Below, piece after piece: positions 32,001-44,000 of a DNA stretch of 64,000 bases. The position numbers and the translations under genes are program-made. This DNA comes from Cyprinodon diabolis. Its lineage: Eukaryota; Chordata; Actinopteri; Cyprinodontiformes; Cyprinodontidae. The stretch covers positions 52,114,964 through 52,178,963 of the forward strand of contig CM060065.1 in the NCBI GenBank assembly GCA_030533445.1, given 5' to 3'. Under the pieces are notes generated by a model, which made no database searches, had not been told where the DNA came from, and worked only from the letters and a program-made list of their open reading frames with translations. Position 1 is the stretch's first letter; each line of letters begins with the position of its first letter.

Positions 32001-35000
32001 TAGCCCTGGCTGCCGCAGACGGGCTGACGTTAGCCCTGGCTGCCGCAGACGGGCTGACGTTAGCCCTGGCTGCCGCAGACGGGCTGACGTTAGCCCTGGC
32101 TGCCGCAGACGGGCTGACGTTAGCCCGTCTGCAGCAGCCCTCTCTCAGCATAGCCGTGTGTGAAGGACCGCTGGCTCTGATGGCGATTTTTTTTAATATT
32201 ATTTGGCAAAATGTTCATTTGATTAGTGTTTTATCCGACTGTGTTGATTAATATCCCCCGAATAAATTAAAAAATTCAGAATTTATTATTATATAGTCTA
32301 TTAATAACAGGAGGTGAAATGCAGCTCCAGACGAGCTGAGCGTGTGGTGATGTCATCAGAACGCTTCTGTTCCAATAGACTCATATTTTATGCTCCCGTT
32401 CTCCCCGAGTCCAGACTTTCCTGTGTTCTTCTCCAGAACATACTTGGCGAGGACACGAGTCTGTACTCGTGTTCTAGTGAATTGAGAAACTGTCTAGACT
32501 ATTCTTTCTTTTTAGACCTGGGAGCTGTTGACATGCTTATGTCCAATACTTCCTTGTTTACCGTCTGGGAACATCAGCAGTATCCTGCCTCCACTCATGT
32601 GCTTTAGTTATGGAAAACATTCACAGAAGGGTTTTATTCACATTATGCATAAACAATTATAAATAAATGTCCATCAATGCGGGTACGTTTGTAATGGTTT
32701 GTGTAGCGAAATTTTTTTTTATCCAGCAACTTTAATCAAACTAGAACGGTTAAAAAAGTTATTGAAGTTTTCAGCTTAAAAAAAGTCACTGTTGATAACA
32801 GCTGAACTTCTTAACATTCTGTCTCTAAACATGGAGACATCCGGCCGCCATATTGGTACTCCCCATTCCTATGGAGACGTGCCCTAAAAATGCCTCTCTG
32901 TGCAGCGTTTGGCTGCAAAAACAAGGAGTTTTCTGGCTGTAGGAAGAAGATCCACATGTCATTTCAGTCATTTATACGCCGATGTTACCTATAGTAGAGT
33001 AAATAACGTAAATTAGTCTGGCTATCCAGACCGACTTGAAGATATTGACTAAATTAGCCATTGAAATTGAGTCTAATGTAAGAAAATAGAAAGTAAATAG
33101 AAAGTAATTTACTGTTAAATTCTTTATGAAGTGGGTGACGCTGCTGTTTTTGTCGTGTTTGTTGTATTTCTCATTTAAAAAAGTAATTTGCTGAATTATA
33201 TTGCATGTTAAAGTGAGGGAAACATTTTAAAGGCTAAAGCACAGACACAGCATGAAGGTATATAGCATCCATACATTATATGCTATAGCATTAACAGACA
33301 TGTACTTTTAATTCAGACTTGATGTGAAATCTTGAAATTATATTAAGATGTGATTACCATAAAAATGTAATAAATAGATGTCTATCACATCAATAATTTA
33401 GCCCTTTTGGTTCATCCGTTTTAATCTGTTCCATTAACATGTTCATTTTATTGTGATGGTTCGTATAATATGTTATATTACATGATTTAGACTTCATAAT
33501 GACTCTGCAATGTGATTGGCCGATTGTTTTATTTTAAGTTAATCTACTGATGCTATGAAACAGCCAGTCTGTGTCAAAGTGATGAATTTATCTTTATTTT
33601 AAAAGTCTTAAGCTGAAAATGAGAACATCATGGTTGTTCGATGCTGCAGCACGGATTGTTTACACCTTGTTTACACTAGGGAGTACCAATATGGCTGCCG
33701 GTGGCTTCACTTCACCCCCGTTCTACCAACAGGCGATCAGCAATCCAGTGAATAACCAGAGATGAAAGAGGCAGATGCTACCAACCGGTTTTATTTTTCT
33801 GTCCTGTCCTCAGGGGGCGCTCTAGTCGATCCCTGTTCCTGCAGCAGGTGAAAAACTCACTCGAGCGCTTGGTTACCTTAGCAGCAGGAAGTTCCTTGGC
33901 TTTGGACTCGAACAGGTGCTCCAGGCGGGCCGTGTCCACCTCCACCTTGTCCAAAGACGCCCACACCGTCCCCCGACCGAAGCGACACTTCTGAGGACTT
34001 TCTGCCTGCTTCAGCTCCTTCCAGAACAGCTTCACCGTCTTCTTCTTCCTCATCAGTCCTGAGGACAAGCCGGAGGGAGGAGGAGCTCCCAGGGGGGGTG
34101 GAGGGGGAGGAATACCCAAACCAAGGGGAGGGGGAGGAGGTGGAGGAGGAATACCACATCCGGGAGGAGGTGGGGGAGGAGGAGGAGGAGGGGCAGCGGA
34201 ACCCAGCATGGGGGGAGGCGGGGGAGGAGGGGGGACGCCAGAGAAACAGGGGGCGGAGCTGGTTGAGTCAATGTTGTCCATGGCGAGGACGTCATTGTCC
34301 TCATCCTCCAGCAGGTCAGAGAAGTCCAGGTCTTTGATGCGAAGGTCAGAGCTGCTCAGCTGCTTCTGGTCCCAGACGTCCACCGATGCTACAGACGCCA
34401 TCTTCTCCAGGCGGCGGCCGGGAGGCTCTGCCTCCACGCTGCTCTGCGGCCGGGCGGATCGGTTCTGAGGAGAGAGGCAGACGCAGGCGTTTAAGGTCCA
34501 GAGGAGGGTTCTGTGTTCAGACCGGTTCCTCCTCCGCTTCCTGCATCCTCAGCTTTACATCTCAGCCAGATTATAGAAAAGTTGGACTAAAACTACTTCA
34601 TACCCTCGACTCCCAACCATCTGAAGCATTTTACCTTTTTATTTTATTTATTTATTTAAATTACAGCTGAAAGAATGAAAGGTTGATGATGTGGCTTAAA
34701 TTTCCAATTTTTTATTCCCCAACCAAATTCAATTAATCCATTTATTTTCTCTGCCTTTTATTTCATGATAAAAGACAGGGATTACTTTCCAGAAACAACC
34801 TTGCATTTCTATAATTTGGAAGATGTTATTCATTTAAAGGGTCACTAAATTCGACCTGTGAAAAGGCTAAAAAAAAAATCATGTTTTTAGAATAAAAACA
34901 AAATAAATGTTTGCAGCTAGCGATGCTACCAGCTCAGCTATGGCATCAGCAAGCAGAGATGTCAAAAGTAATAATGTTTATTACTCAACTAGAAGTATAA

Positions 35001-38000
35001 ATCCTACCGTTTAAACTATTTTATAGAAGTTAGAGGATCAACTTCAGCTTTTTACTCCAGTAAAAGTGTAAAAGTACCACTTCTAAAACAAAAAATAAAA
35101 GTAATGCAGGAAAAAATGTTTAGGAAAGATGCTTTAAACCTTATACTGAGTACAGCAATACCCTCTTATAACCAATAGTAATGCTGTAATTAGGGATGCA
35201 CGATATTGGGATTTTGGCCGATATCCGATATGCCGATATTTTAAAACTGATGTAGCCGATAACCGATAGATACCGATGTTAAAGCTGGACAAAAATAAGT
35301 AGTCATTGAAAATAGCAGTTTTTTTATCCATTTCTGACACTTTGAAAAATAATATACTCAAATATATTTTCATATGCTGATATCAAATTGATTTTTAAAA
35401 ACGCGCTATCGATCTATTTTACTTTCAAAATCTCGTGAAATTTCTTCGTTCTGTTACAAACTCTCGTGATATTTTGCAAATTCTTGTGAGATTTTGTTAG
35501 TAAAATAGATCGATACCGCGTCAATATATCAACATATAAAAATATGGCAACATTTGGTGAATTTTCGGGGGATTTCGTAGCATAACGATGACATATAGCA
35601 ATATTTCATTAGTAAAAGAGATTGATATGGTGTTTATAAATGGCAATATATTAGGGATGCACGATATAATCGGCCCCCTATCGGTATCGGCCTTAAAACA
35701 ATATCGGACATCGGCCACCCCACCGATATTTAACCCGATATTTGATCAGCTTCTGAGTTTCTAAAGTCTAAAAAAAAAAAAAAAAAATACTACTTCTTCC
35801 TCAAAAACTTCTTTTTTACAGACTTAAAAACTTCTAAAGACGAGGGAAAAAATATTGATACATTAAAATATCCCAATATCTTCATATGCTGATATATTGC
35901 CATTTAAAAACACCATATCAATCTCTTTACTAATGAAATATTGCTATATGTAAATGTCAGTTCTTTGTTTTAAGCTGAATCAATGTTGTTACTCCTTCTG
36001 TACAGTAGGGGGTGCTGTAGCTCAGTTGGCAGTAAGCTGCGTGTGAGTAAGAAAGTTTGTTACCTTCCTGTCAGTCAGTGCTCAGGGCTTAATATCCCAC
36101 AGACGAGAGGATGAAAGAAGGCACCGGGACGACGGTGGTGCTGGCGGAGCGAAAATTTGTTGGTTGAAGTTAAAGTGACGGAGGTGTAATTTGGAGTTAG
36201 TTGTAGATAACTTTAAATAAGGAAGTAAGATGGAAGAATGCGAAGAATTAGATGACTCGGATAATTGTAGTATGAGTTGTGATTATTGTAATACAAGTGG
36301 TAAAACAGGAAACTGGCAAACAGTGAGTCGAGGAAATAAGAAAAGGAAAGGCTTTGAATCTGATGAAGAAAAAAGAGAGGAAAATACAAGAAATGAAATG
36401 AAAGTGATTCTTAGATTCCAGAACCCATGTGCATTGAATCCGTTAAAGATAAGTGAGGAAATATATAAAATAGGTGAAGGGAATACAGTCAAAACGCTAA
36501 GAGATGGCAATCTATTGGTATTATGCAGAGATAGAGATCAGATGCAGGGACTAATGAGAAGCAAGACGTTGTTGGGAAAAACAATCAAGCCGCAAATATG
36601 GCAGGAAAGAGGAAAAGTAATGGGAGTAATATATGGAGTTTGACAGAGGAAGAGATTAAAGGTAATATTAAAGGAGCTCGAGTGATTAAAGTGAAACGTC
36701 TGTTTGCTACAAGAGAAGGAGTTAAAAGTCCTAGTAAATCAGTTATGTTAGTATTAGAAGAAGATAGATTACCTGAAAAAATGATGATTGGGTTTGTCAG
36801 CTATACAGTTAGGCAATACATTCCTCCACCAACCAGGTGTTACAAATGTCAGAGGTTCGGACATATTGCTGCTGCTTGCAGAGCTAAGGCCAGGTGTTCC
36901 AAGTGTGGAGGGGAGCATGAATATGGGAAATGTTCTGAAGGAACTAAGTTAAGGTGCTGTAACTGTGGTGGGGAACACAGTGCTGCATTTAAAGGATGTG
37001 AAGCTCATAAAAGAGCAGTACAGGTACAAAATATACGTGTCAAAGAAAAAGTTACCTATGCAGATGCAGTTAAAAAGGTAAGTAACTCAAATGTTAATGC
37101 TAAAAGTATTTCTGTGCCTCACACTCCACCTCAAAAAACAGAGCAAACCCAGAGCCTGAATACCTCAGGAAATACAATGATTGTGGATAAAAATAAATTT
37201 GTTGCATTTATTGTGGAAGTAATAAATTGTTCAGCTCAGACAGATAGTAGAACAGAGCGAATTAAAATAATAATCAAAGCAGCAGAAAAATACCTTGAGA
37301 TGGAAGACCTGTCTTTTGAGTCAATCGGTGCAGTTTTAACAGGGATTAATGAAAGTCAACAGTCCAGGAATGGTGACATTTGATTGTTTTATCCATATTA
37401 CAGTGGAATGCAAGAAGCTTAATTGCTAAAGGCCAAGAGTTAAAATATTTTATTGAAAGACAGAATGTTAAACCAAATATAGTATGTATTCAAGAAACCT
37501 GGTTAAAACCATCACTTGTTTTTATTCTTAGTGGATATATTGCACTACGTAAAGATAGAAACCCAAATGTAGGAGGAGGTGTTGCCATATTTGTTCAGCA
37601 GGGAATTAATTATAAAGTTTTGAATGTAAATGAAGAAATAGAAGTAATAGGGATTGAGGTATGGATTAGTAAATCAAAATTTAATATAATAAATTATTAT
37701 AACCCATGTAAAAAAATAAGTAGAGAAATACTGGACAGTATTTATGTGAAGGAAAATGTTAAAAATATTTTATGTGGAGATTTTAATGCTCATAATACCT
37801 TATGGGGAAGTAAAAGGAATGATGAAAATGGAAACATAATTGAGGAATTTATGGATGATTATAACTTAACTTGTCTAAATGATGGAAGAGGTACTAGATT
37901 TATATATCTAGTATATTTATATATATGTAGGGCATGGAGCAGAATCTGCAATTGATCTTACTATAGTCTCAGATCAGATAGCAGGAATACGTCAATGGGA

Positions 38001-41000
38001 AGTAATGAATGATAACTCCCTTGGAAGTCATCATTATCCTCTTCTGCTTAAATTGAATAATTTTAAAGTAGCAGTTGAAGAAAATTGGTATCCTAAATGG
38101 AGAATAAGGGAAGCTAATTGGGAAATGTACAAAAAGATAGCAAGTGACATATTTATGGAGATTATGCCAAACTTAAGCAATAATATTGAAGAATTAAATT
38201 CAATGATTACAAATATAATATACGAATCTGCAGAAAAGGCCATTTGCAAATCTACTGGATTGAAGAAAAAGAAAATGGTTCCTTGGTGGAACAATGAATG
38301 TAAAGAAGCTATTAAAGTTAGGAATAAAGCATTTAAAAAGTTAAAAATAAATCATTCATTTGATAATTTAATATTATACAAAAAAGCACAATCTAAAGTT
38401 AGAACAGTTAAACTATGAAAAAAGAATTAATGGAGAAGTTTTTGTAGTACAATTGGAATGGACGTTAAAATAAATGAGATCTGGGGAATGATTAGAAAGA
38501 TGGGAGGAATTAGAAGGGATTTTTCTTTACCTATAATTAAAGATGATCAGTGTGAAGCTATAACAAACAAGGAAAAAGCAGAGATGTTTGCAAGGTCCTT
38601 TGTGAAGGTGCATAGTTCAAAAAATTTATCAAATGAAGAATTATCCTGGAGATTGGAAATGATTGAAGATAATAGAGACATTTTAAATAGAAAAGAGATT
38701 GATGGAAGTGTTTTAGATAAAGAATTTACATTGTTTGAAATGAATAGAGCATTGATAGGAGTTAAAAATACATCTCCAGGTAAAGATGGCATATGCTATA
38801 GGATGATTGAACATTTATCAGATGATACCAAAGGAATAATTTTAAAGTTATACAATAAAGTATGGGAACAAGGTGAATTGCCCTTAAGCTGGAAGCATTC
38901 AATCATTGTACCGATATTAAAGCCAGGTAAGGATAAAGGAGAGGTTAAAAGTTATAGGCCTATAGCTCTTACTTCTAATTTATGTAAATTGATGGAGAGA
39001 ATGATAACTAGGAGATTAATGTATGAAATAGAAAAAAGAGATCTTTTATCCCCTTATCAGAGTGGTTTTAGAAGTGGACGGACAACAGTAGATCCAATTG
39101 CTTGTTTAGATAATGAAATAAAGGTAAATAAAGAAATTCTCTTAGCTACATTTTTTGATATTGAAAAAGCATATGATATGCTTTGGAAGGAGGGTTTATT
39201 AATTAAGATGAATCAAATGGGAATTAAAGGAAAAATGTTTAATTGGATTAAGGATTTTTTAAAGAATAGAACAATAGAAGTAAGAGTTGGGGTAAATTAT
39301 TCAAAATGGAACTCCACAAGGTAGTGTATGTAGTCCAGTGCTTTTTAATATAATGATTAATGATATTTTTGATAATATAGATTTTAGAATTAATAAAGCA
39401 TTATATGCAGATGATGGGGCATTATGGGTGAGAGGAGGAAATATTAGTTATTTAAAAAATAGAATGCAATCAGCAATTAAAACGGTAGAAAGATGGTCAC
39501 ACGAATGGGGGTTTCGTTTGTCTGTTGAGAAGACACAAGTATTATGTTTTTCAAGGAAAAGGGATAATCCAACAGTAGATCTTAGATTATATGGGCATAA
39601 ATTGAAACAGGTAAATATGATAAGGTGCCTTGGTGTATGGTTTGATGAAAAACTTTCATTTAAGATACATATGCAGAAGATTATTGATAAATGTAAAAAA
39701 GGTATTAATATATTGAAATGTTTGTCAGGGAATGACTGGGGGGCAACTAGCTCATCCTTGAAAAGAATATATGATGTTTTAATTCGATCTTGTTGGACTA
39801 TGGATGTATTGTTTATAAGTCAGCTGCAAATTCTTTGTTGTTAGATCTAGATAGAATCCAAGCCAAAGCGCTTAGGATATGTAGTGGTGCTTCTAGAACA
39901 TCTCCAGTTCCTGCTCTTCAAGTGATTACTGGAGAAAGGCCACTGGACTTAAGGAGGATGAAACTGTCAATAAATTACTGGTTAAATTTACAAGGGCATG
40001 AGGAAAATCACCTACTAAACAGATATTCAGAGAATGTTGTGAATATGGCCATAATATGAGGAGTTTTGGATGGGAAGGAAATATTTATGCAGAGTATTCT
40101 GGGATAAGTAATATAACATACTGTAAAACTGTAAGTACATCTAAAATTGCTCCCTGGTTTTTCGAAATGCCAATAGTAAATTTAAACTAAAAAAATAGAA
40201 CAGTCCTGTGGAGGTTCGTATCAAATTATTCAGCAGCATTTAGAAATAAGGTATGAAAATATGACACAAATATATACAGATGCATCAAAAGAGGAAAATG
40301 GTAAAACAGGAGTAGCAGTATATATTCCAAAAGAAAATATTTCTATCAAGAGAAGAACAACAGATAATTTATCAATTTTTTTCAGCAGATATTTTGGTGA
40401 AGCCTAGAAATGTAGTTATCTGTTCAGATTCAATGTCTTGCCTGACTAGTTTTAAAAGTGGAAAATGTGAAAGCCGTCAAGATCTTTTAGATGAAGTCAG
40501 TTATTTAATGTATGGTATAAGGCAACAAAATATAAGTATTCAATTCACATGGGTTCCAGCACACAAAGGAATCTTAGGTAATGAAAAAGTAGATAAGTTA
40601 GCTAAAGAAGCAGTTAAGGTAGGAGAAACTGAATATGATGTCCCGCTAAGTAGAACAGAAATAAAAGTAATTATTAAAGATAAAATAAAAAAGGTATGGC
40701 AGAAGAGATGGAATTTAGAAAAAAAAAGGAAGACATTTATATAAAATACATAAAGATATTAGCATAGGATATAACAGTATAATGAGTAGAAGAGAGGAAA
40801 TATGGATAAACAGGTTAAGGATTTTAAATGATTTAAATGCAGGTCTAAAAATAATAGGGAAACATCCAACGGGTAATTGTTGTTATTGTGGAGAAATCGA
40901 AGGAGTAGAACATGTGTTGATCTATTGTAGAAAATATATAAAAGAGGAAAGAACTGGAAAGGGTAATGGGGAGTTCAGTAAAGATGGCAGATTTATTAGG

Positions 41001-44000
41001 GAAGCATCAATCAGATAAGATAATTAAAGCACTTATTAAATATTTAAAAGATACAGAATTAGCTGGGAGAATTTAGTGTGTGTATGTGCGTGTGTGTAAG
41101 TATAGATAGAATTTAGTTTCATGAAGATATAAAGATATATAGGCATTATATTTCTGAATTACATCTCCGTCCAGTTGATGGCGGTAATGCACACAGGATG
41201 CAAACTGCCAGAAAACTCAATAGAAGAAGAAGAAGAAGACACCTTTTTTTTTTGTTTGAGATGAGGACTTGGTGCATGTTTGTCTGAATGCAGCTTGATG
41301 AGGCTCGTTAGCAGCAGATTTATGGACCTACAGCTAAAAACCTTGCAGCCCTTGGACAGCGGAGCGAGGTACAGGTTTAAGACTTTATTTGTTTACAAAG
41401 TTTGCACTTTATGTAATTTTTTTTTTTGGAGTTGTGTCAAAGAAAGGTATCTAAGCAGATGTATTTTGTGTTTGTTTGTTTAGTTTTCACGGTGTAAACT
41501 GATTATGAATCCATTAAATGGAAAACAACTCCACCCGTCAAGGCTCTCCGTTTCTTCTTTGGTCTGAGGGACTGCTACAAACGTTATGCTACGAAATCCC
41601 CCGAAAATTCACCAAATGTTGCCATATTTTTATATGTTGATATATTGACGCTGCATCGATCTATTTTACTAACAAAATCTCACAAGAATTTGCAAAATAT
41701 CACGAGAGTTTGTAACAGAACGATGAAATTTCACGAGATTTTGAAAGTAAAATAGATCGATACCGCGTTTTTAAAAATCTATTTGATATCAGCATATGAA
41801 AATATATTTGAGTTTATTATTTTTCAAAGTGTCAGAAATGGATAACAAAACTGCTATTTTCAATGACTACTTATTTTTGCCCAGCTTTAACATCGGTATC
41901 GATATCGGTTATCGGCTACATGAGTTTTAAAATATCGGCATATCGGATATCGGCCAAAATCCCAATATCGTGCATCCCTACAATATATCAGCATATGAAG
42001 ATATTGTGATATTTTAATGGATCAATATTTTTTCCCTCGTCTTTAGAAGTTTTTAAGTCTGTAAAAAAGAAGTTTTTGAGGAAGAAGAAGAAGTAGTATT
42101 TTTTTTTTAGACTTTAGAAACTCAGAAGCTGATCAAATATCGGGTTAAATATCGGTGGGGGGGCCGATGTCCGACATTCAGTTTTAAGGCCGATACCGAT
42201 AGGTGGCCGATTATATCGTGCATCCCTAGCTGTAAATGCAACTTTGCATCCTCTTAAAAAACTATTTATTCTGGTATGTGGTGAACAACAAGTTGGGGCA
42301 GCACCGAGTGCATAAATAATTATTTTAATGCTATTTATTATTTTTTTTAACTAGCAAAAGGCCATAACGATAATTAGCATGAAACAAAAGTAATGAGTCT
42401 ATTTCTAAAATATAAGGAGTAGAAAGATGGAAAAAAAAAGAGTCAGGAGTGGAAATAAAAAGTTGTCAAAAAAAATTATGACTGCAGTAAAGTATAGATT
42501 CCCAACATCTACTTAAGGTAACAAAGTATTTGTACTTTGTTATTTGCTACGTCTGTAACTAAGGACTAAAAGTGATGAACTGGTGTCTCTGACCTGTGGA
42601 AGCCCCAGATGTGCATTATTGGGGAAAATAAGTAGATTTTCCCAAAATTAGATCTTTTCATAAATGGAACATTCGATTAATCTATTTTATCGATTAATCA
42701 CCGAGCTAATTGATGCTAATTAATCAGCACCAGACTCCTCTTTTCAGAGGTTTTCAACACACTTTAACAGAAAAATGGTCCAAATAAATGGACTAGAAGT
42801 GAATGTTGAGGTTAATATGTTGATCCCACAGAGGGACATCCAGCCAGAAACACCATTAGAATAAGCCCTTCTTTTAGGTAACCTTGCACTGTGAGCAGGA
42901 TTGTCACAAGTTTTCATTCTCACAACAAACGTAGAACTTAACGCAGTTCTACAAAGATCAATCTGGATCTATGCTTCTTTTTCTATGTCTGCTTCTGTCT
43001 CCTTGAACCCAAGTCGGCCTCGGCAGCTGGAGCCTAGTTCTGCTTCTTCCTGTTCAAAGGGAGTTTTTCCTCTCCACTGTCGCTACAAGCATGCTTAGTG
43101 TGAGGGATTGTATTTGAGTCAATGAGTCAATGCAATCAACTGGTTTTCCTTAGATAGAAAACTTTGAATCAATCTGACTGGATGATCTGGTGAACTGGAA
43201 AGTGACCTGAGATGACATGATGTGAATTGGAGCTATAGAAATAAACTGAATTAAAAGGGCGACTCGCTGGGTAAATAAATGAATCGGATGATTCTGCTGC
43301 TCAGCTGATTCTGAACTGGAACAGTTTCTCTGTTTCCCTTCATTAAAATGAAAGAACATAAATTCCAGAATCAGGTTTCATGTTAGTAGAACTCATTATA
43401 TCAGATCTACTTAAATGAGATCATTTAACTCTTCATAACTTAATAATGGGGAGTGTTGGTCTAGTGGTTAGAGCAGTGGGGCCCTGAGAAGGTTACCTGG
43501 TTCCATCCCCACAGCCTCCACTAGGGGGCTCTGAGCAGGACCCCTAACCCCACCCTGACAGCCCACCGCCCCCCAAGGCCATGGCTTAAATTCAGGGGTA
43601 CAATTCTCCAGTGTGAGATCAATAAAGTTCAATCATTATTATTATTATTATTTCTTAGCTCTAAAGAGTCAGAGCCTTTTACTTCGCTGCTAACTGGCTG
43701 ATTATTTCTGTAACAGTCTAACTGCTCCGCGTCTACGACCAGCTTTAACTCATCATAACGTCGATTCTGACCTTCTGCTCCTCGGCCAGCCGGGCCCGGG
43801 CCGCCTGGGCTGAGCCTTCCAGGCCCTCCAGCTCCGCCTTTTGGGAGGCGCTGGTCCCACTGGTTCCACTGGACTCACCTGAGCGCGCTCTGAAGTAGGA
43901 CAGGCGTTCTGACACGGGTCCAGAAACATCCTCGCCTGAAAGGAGAGCAAACAGAGAGGTATTACTCTGCTCCTGATCGCCGGAGATGAACTGTGGCGAC

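Larger units (their letters stand above)
35952..41582 (+). mobile_element. Decayed I-clade (Nimb-like) LINE and flanks
   Basis: Non-LTR retrotransposon with ORF1 (zinc knuckles), AP-endonuclease, reverse transcriptase and RNase H; RNase H after RT points to the I group. The 3' end at about 41165-41239 reads GTTGATGGCGGTAATGCAC then (GAA)n, usual for these fish elements. About 340 bp from 41240 to 41582, and some of 35952-36150, are not explained by the LINE. Several frameshifts and stops make it dead. Confidence 0.8.
35652..41980 (+). mobile_element. hAT MITE (family A), third level, opposite orientation
   Basis: A second family A copy inserted in the first: exact 8-bp duplication CAATATAT at 35644-35651 and 41981-41988. 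Ends TAGGGATGCACGATATAATC and ATATCGTGCATCCCTA. It is itself split between 35951 and about 41582 by the LINE-bearing insertion. Confidence 0.88.
35191..42228 (-). mobile_element. hAT MITE (family A), second level of the nest
   Basis: Ends TAGGGATGCACGATATTG and ATCGTGCATCCCTA. Flanks GCTGTAAT (35183-35190) and GCTGTAAA (42229-42236), 7 of 8. Its sequence resumes at 41981 after the inner insertion. Confidence 0.85.
34954..42555. mobile_element. Outermost hAT MITE (family B) of a four-level nest
   Basis: Left part 34954-35190 (CAGAGATGTCAAAAGTAATA) and right part 42229-42555, whose reverse begins CAGACGTAGCAAATAACAAA then GTACAAATACTTTGTTACC, as in 568-1168. The flanks match only partly (TCAGCAAG / TAACTAAG, 5 of 8). 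It hosts the family A MITE 35191-42228. Lies in the fhod1 intron just before the FH1 exon. Confidence 0.6.

Noticed and set aside
31489..32251. 220- and 228-codon repeat proteins ([10 protein letters not shown] / [10 protein letters not shown])
   Set aside because: Both strands are open only because the unit is 30 bp without stops; intronic position in fhod1.
34053..34670. Several frames opposite and overlapping the FH1 exon
   Set aside because: Low-complexity Gly/Glu/Pro/Leu shadows of the FHOD1 polyproline region.
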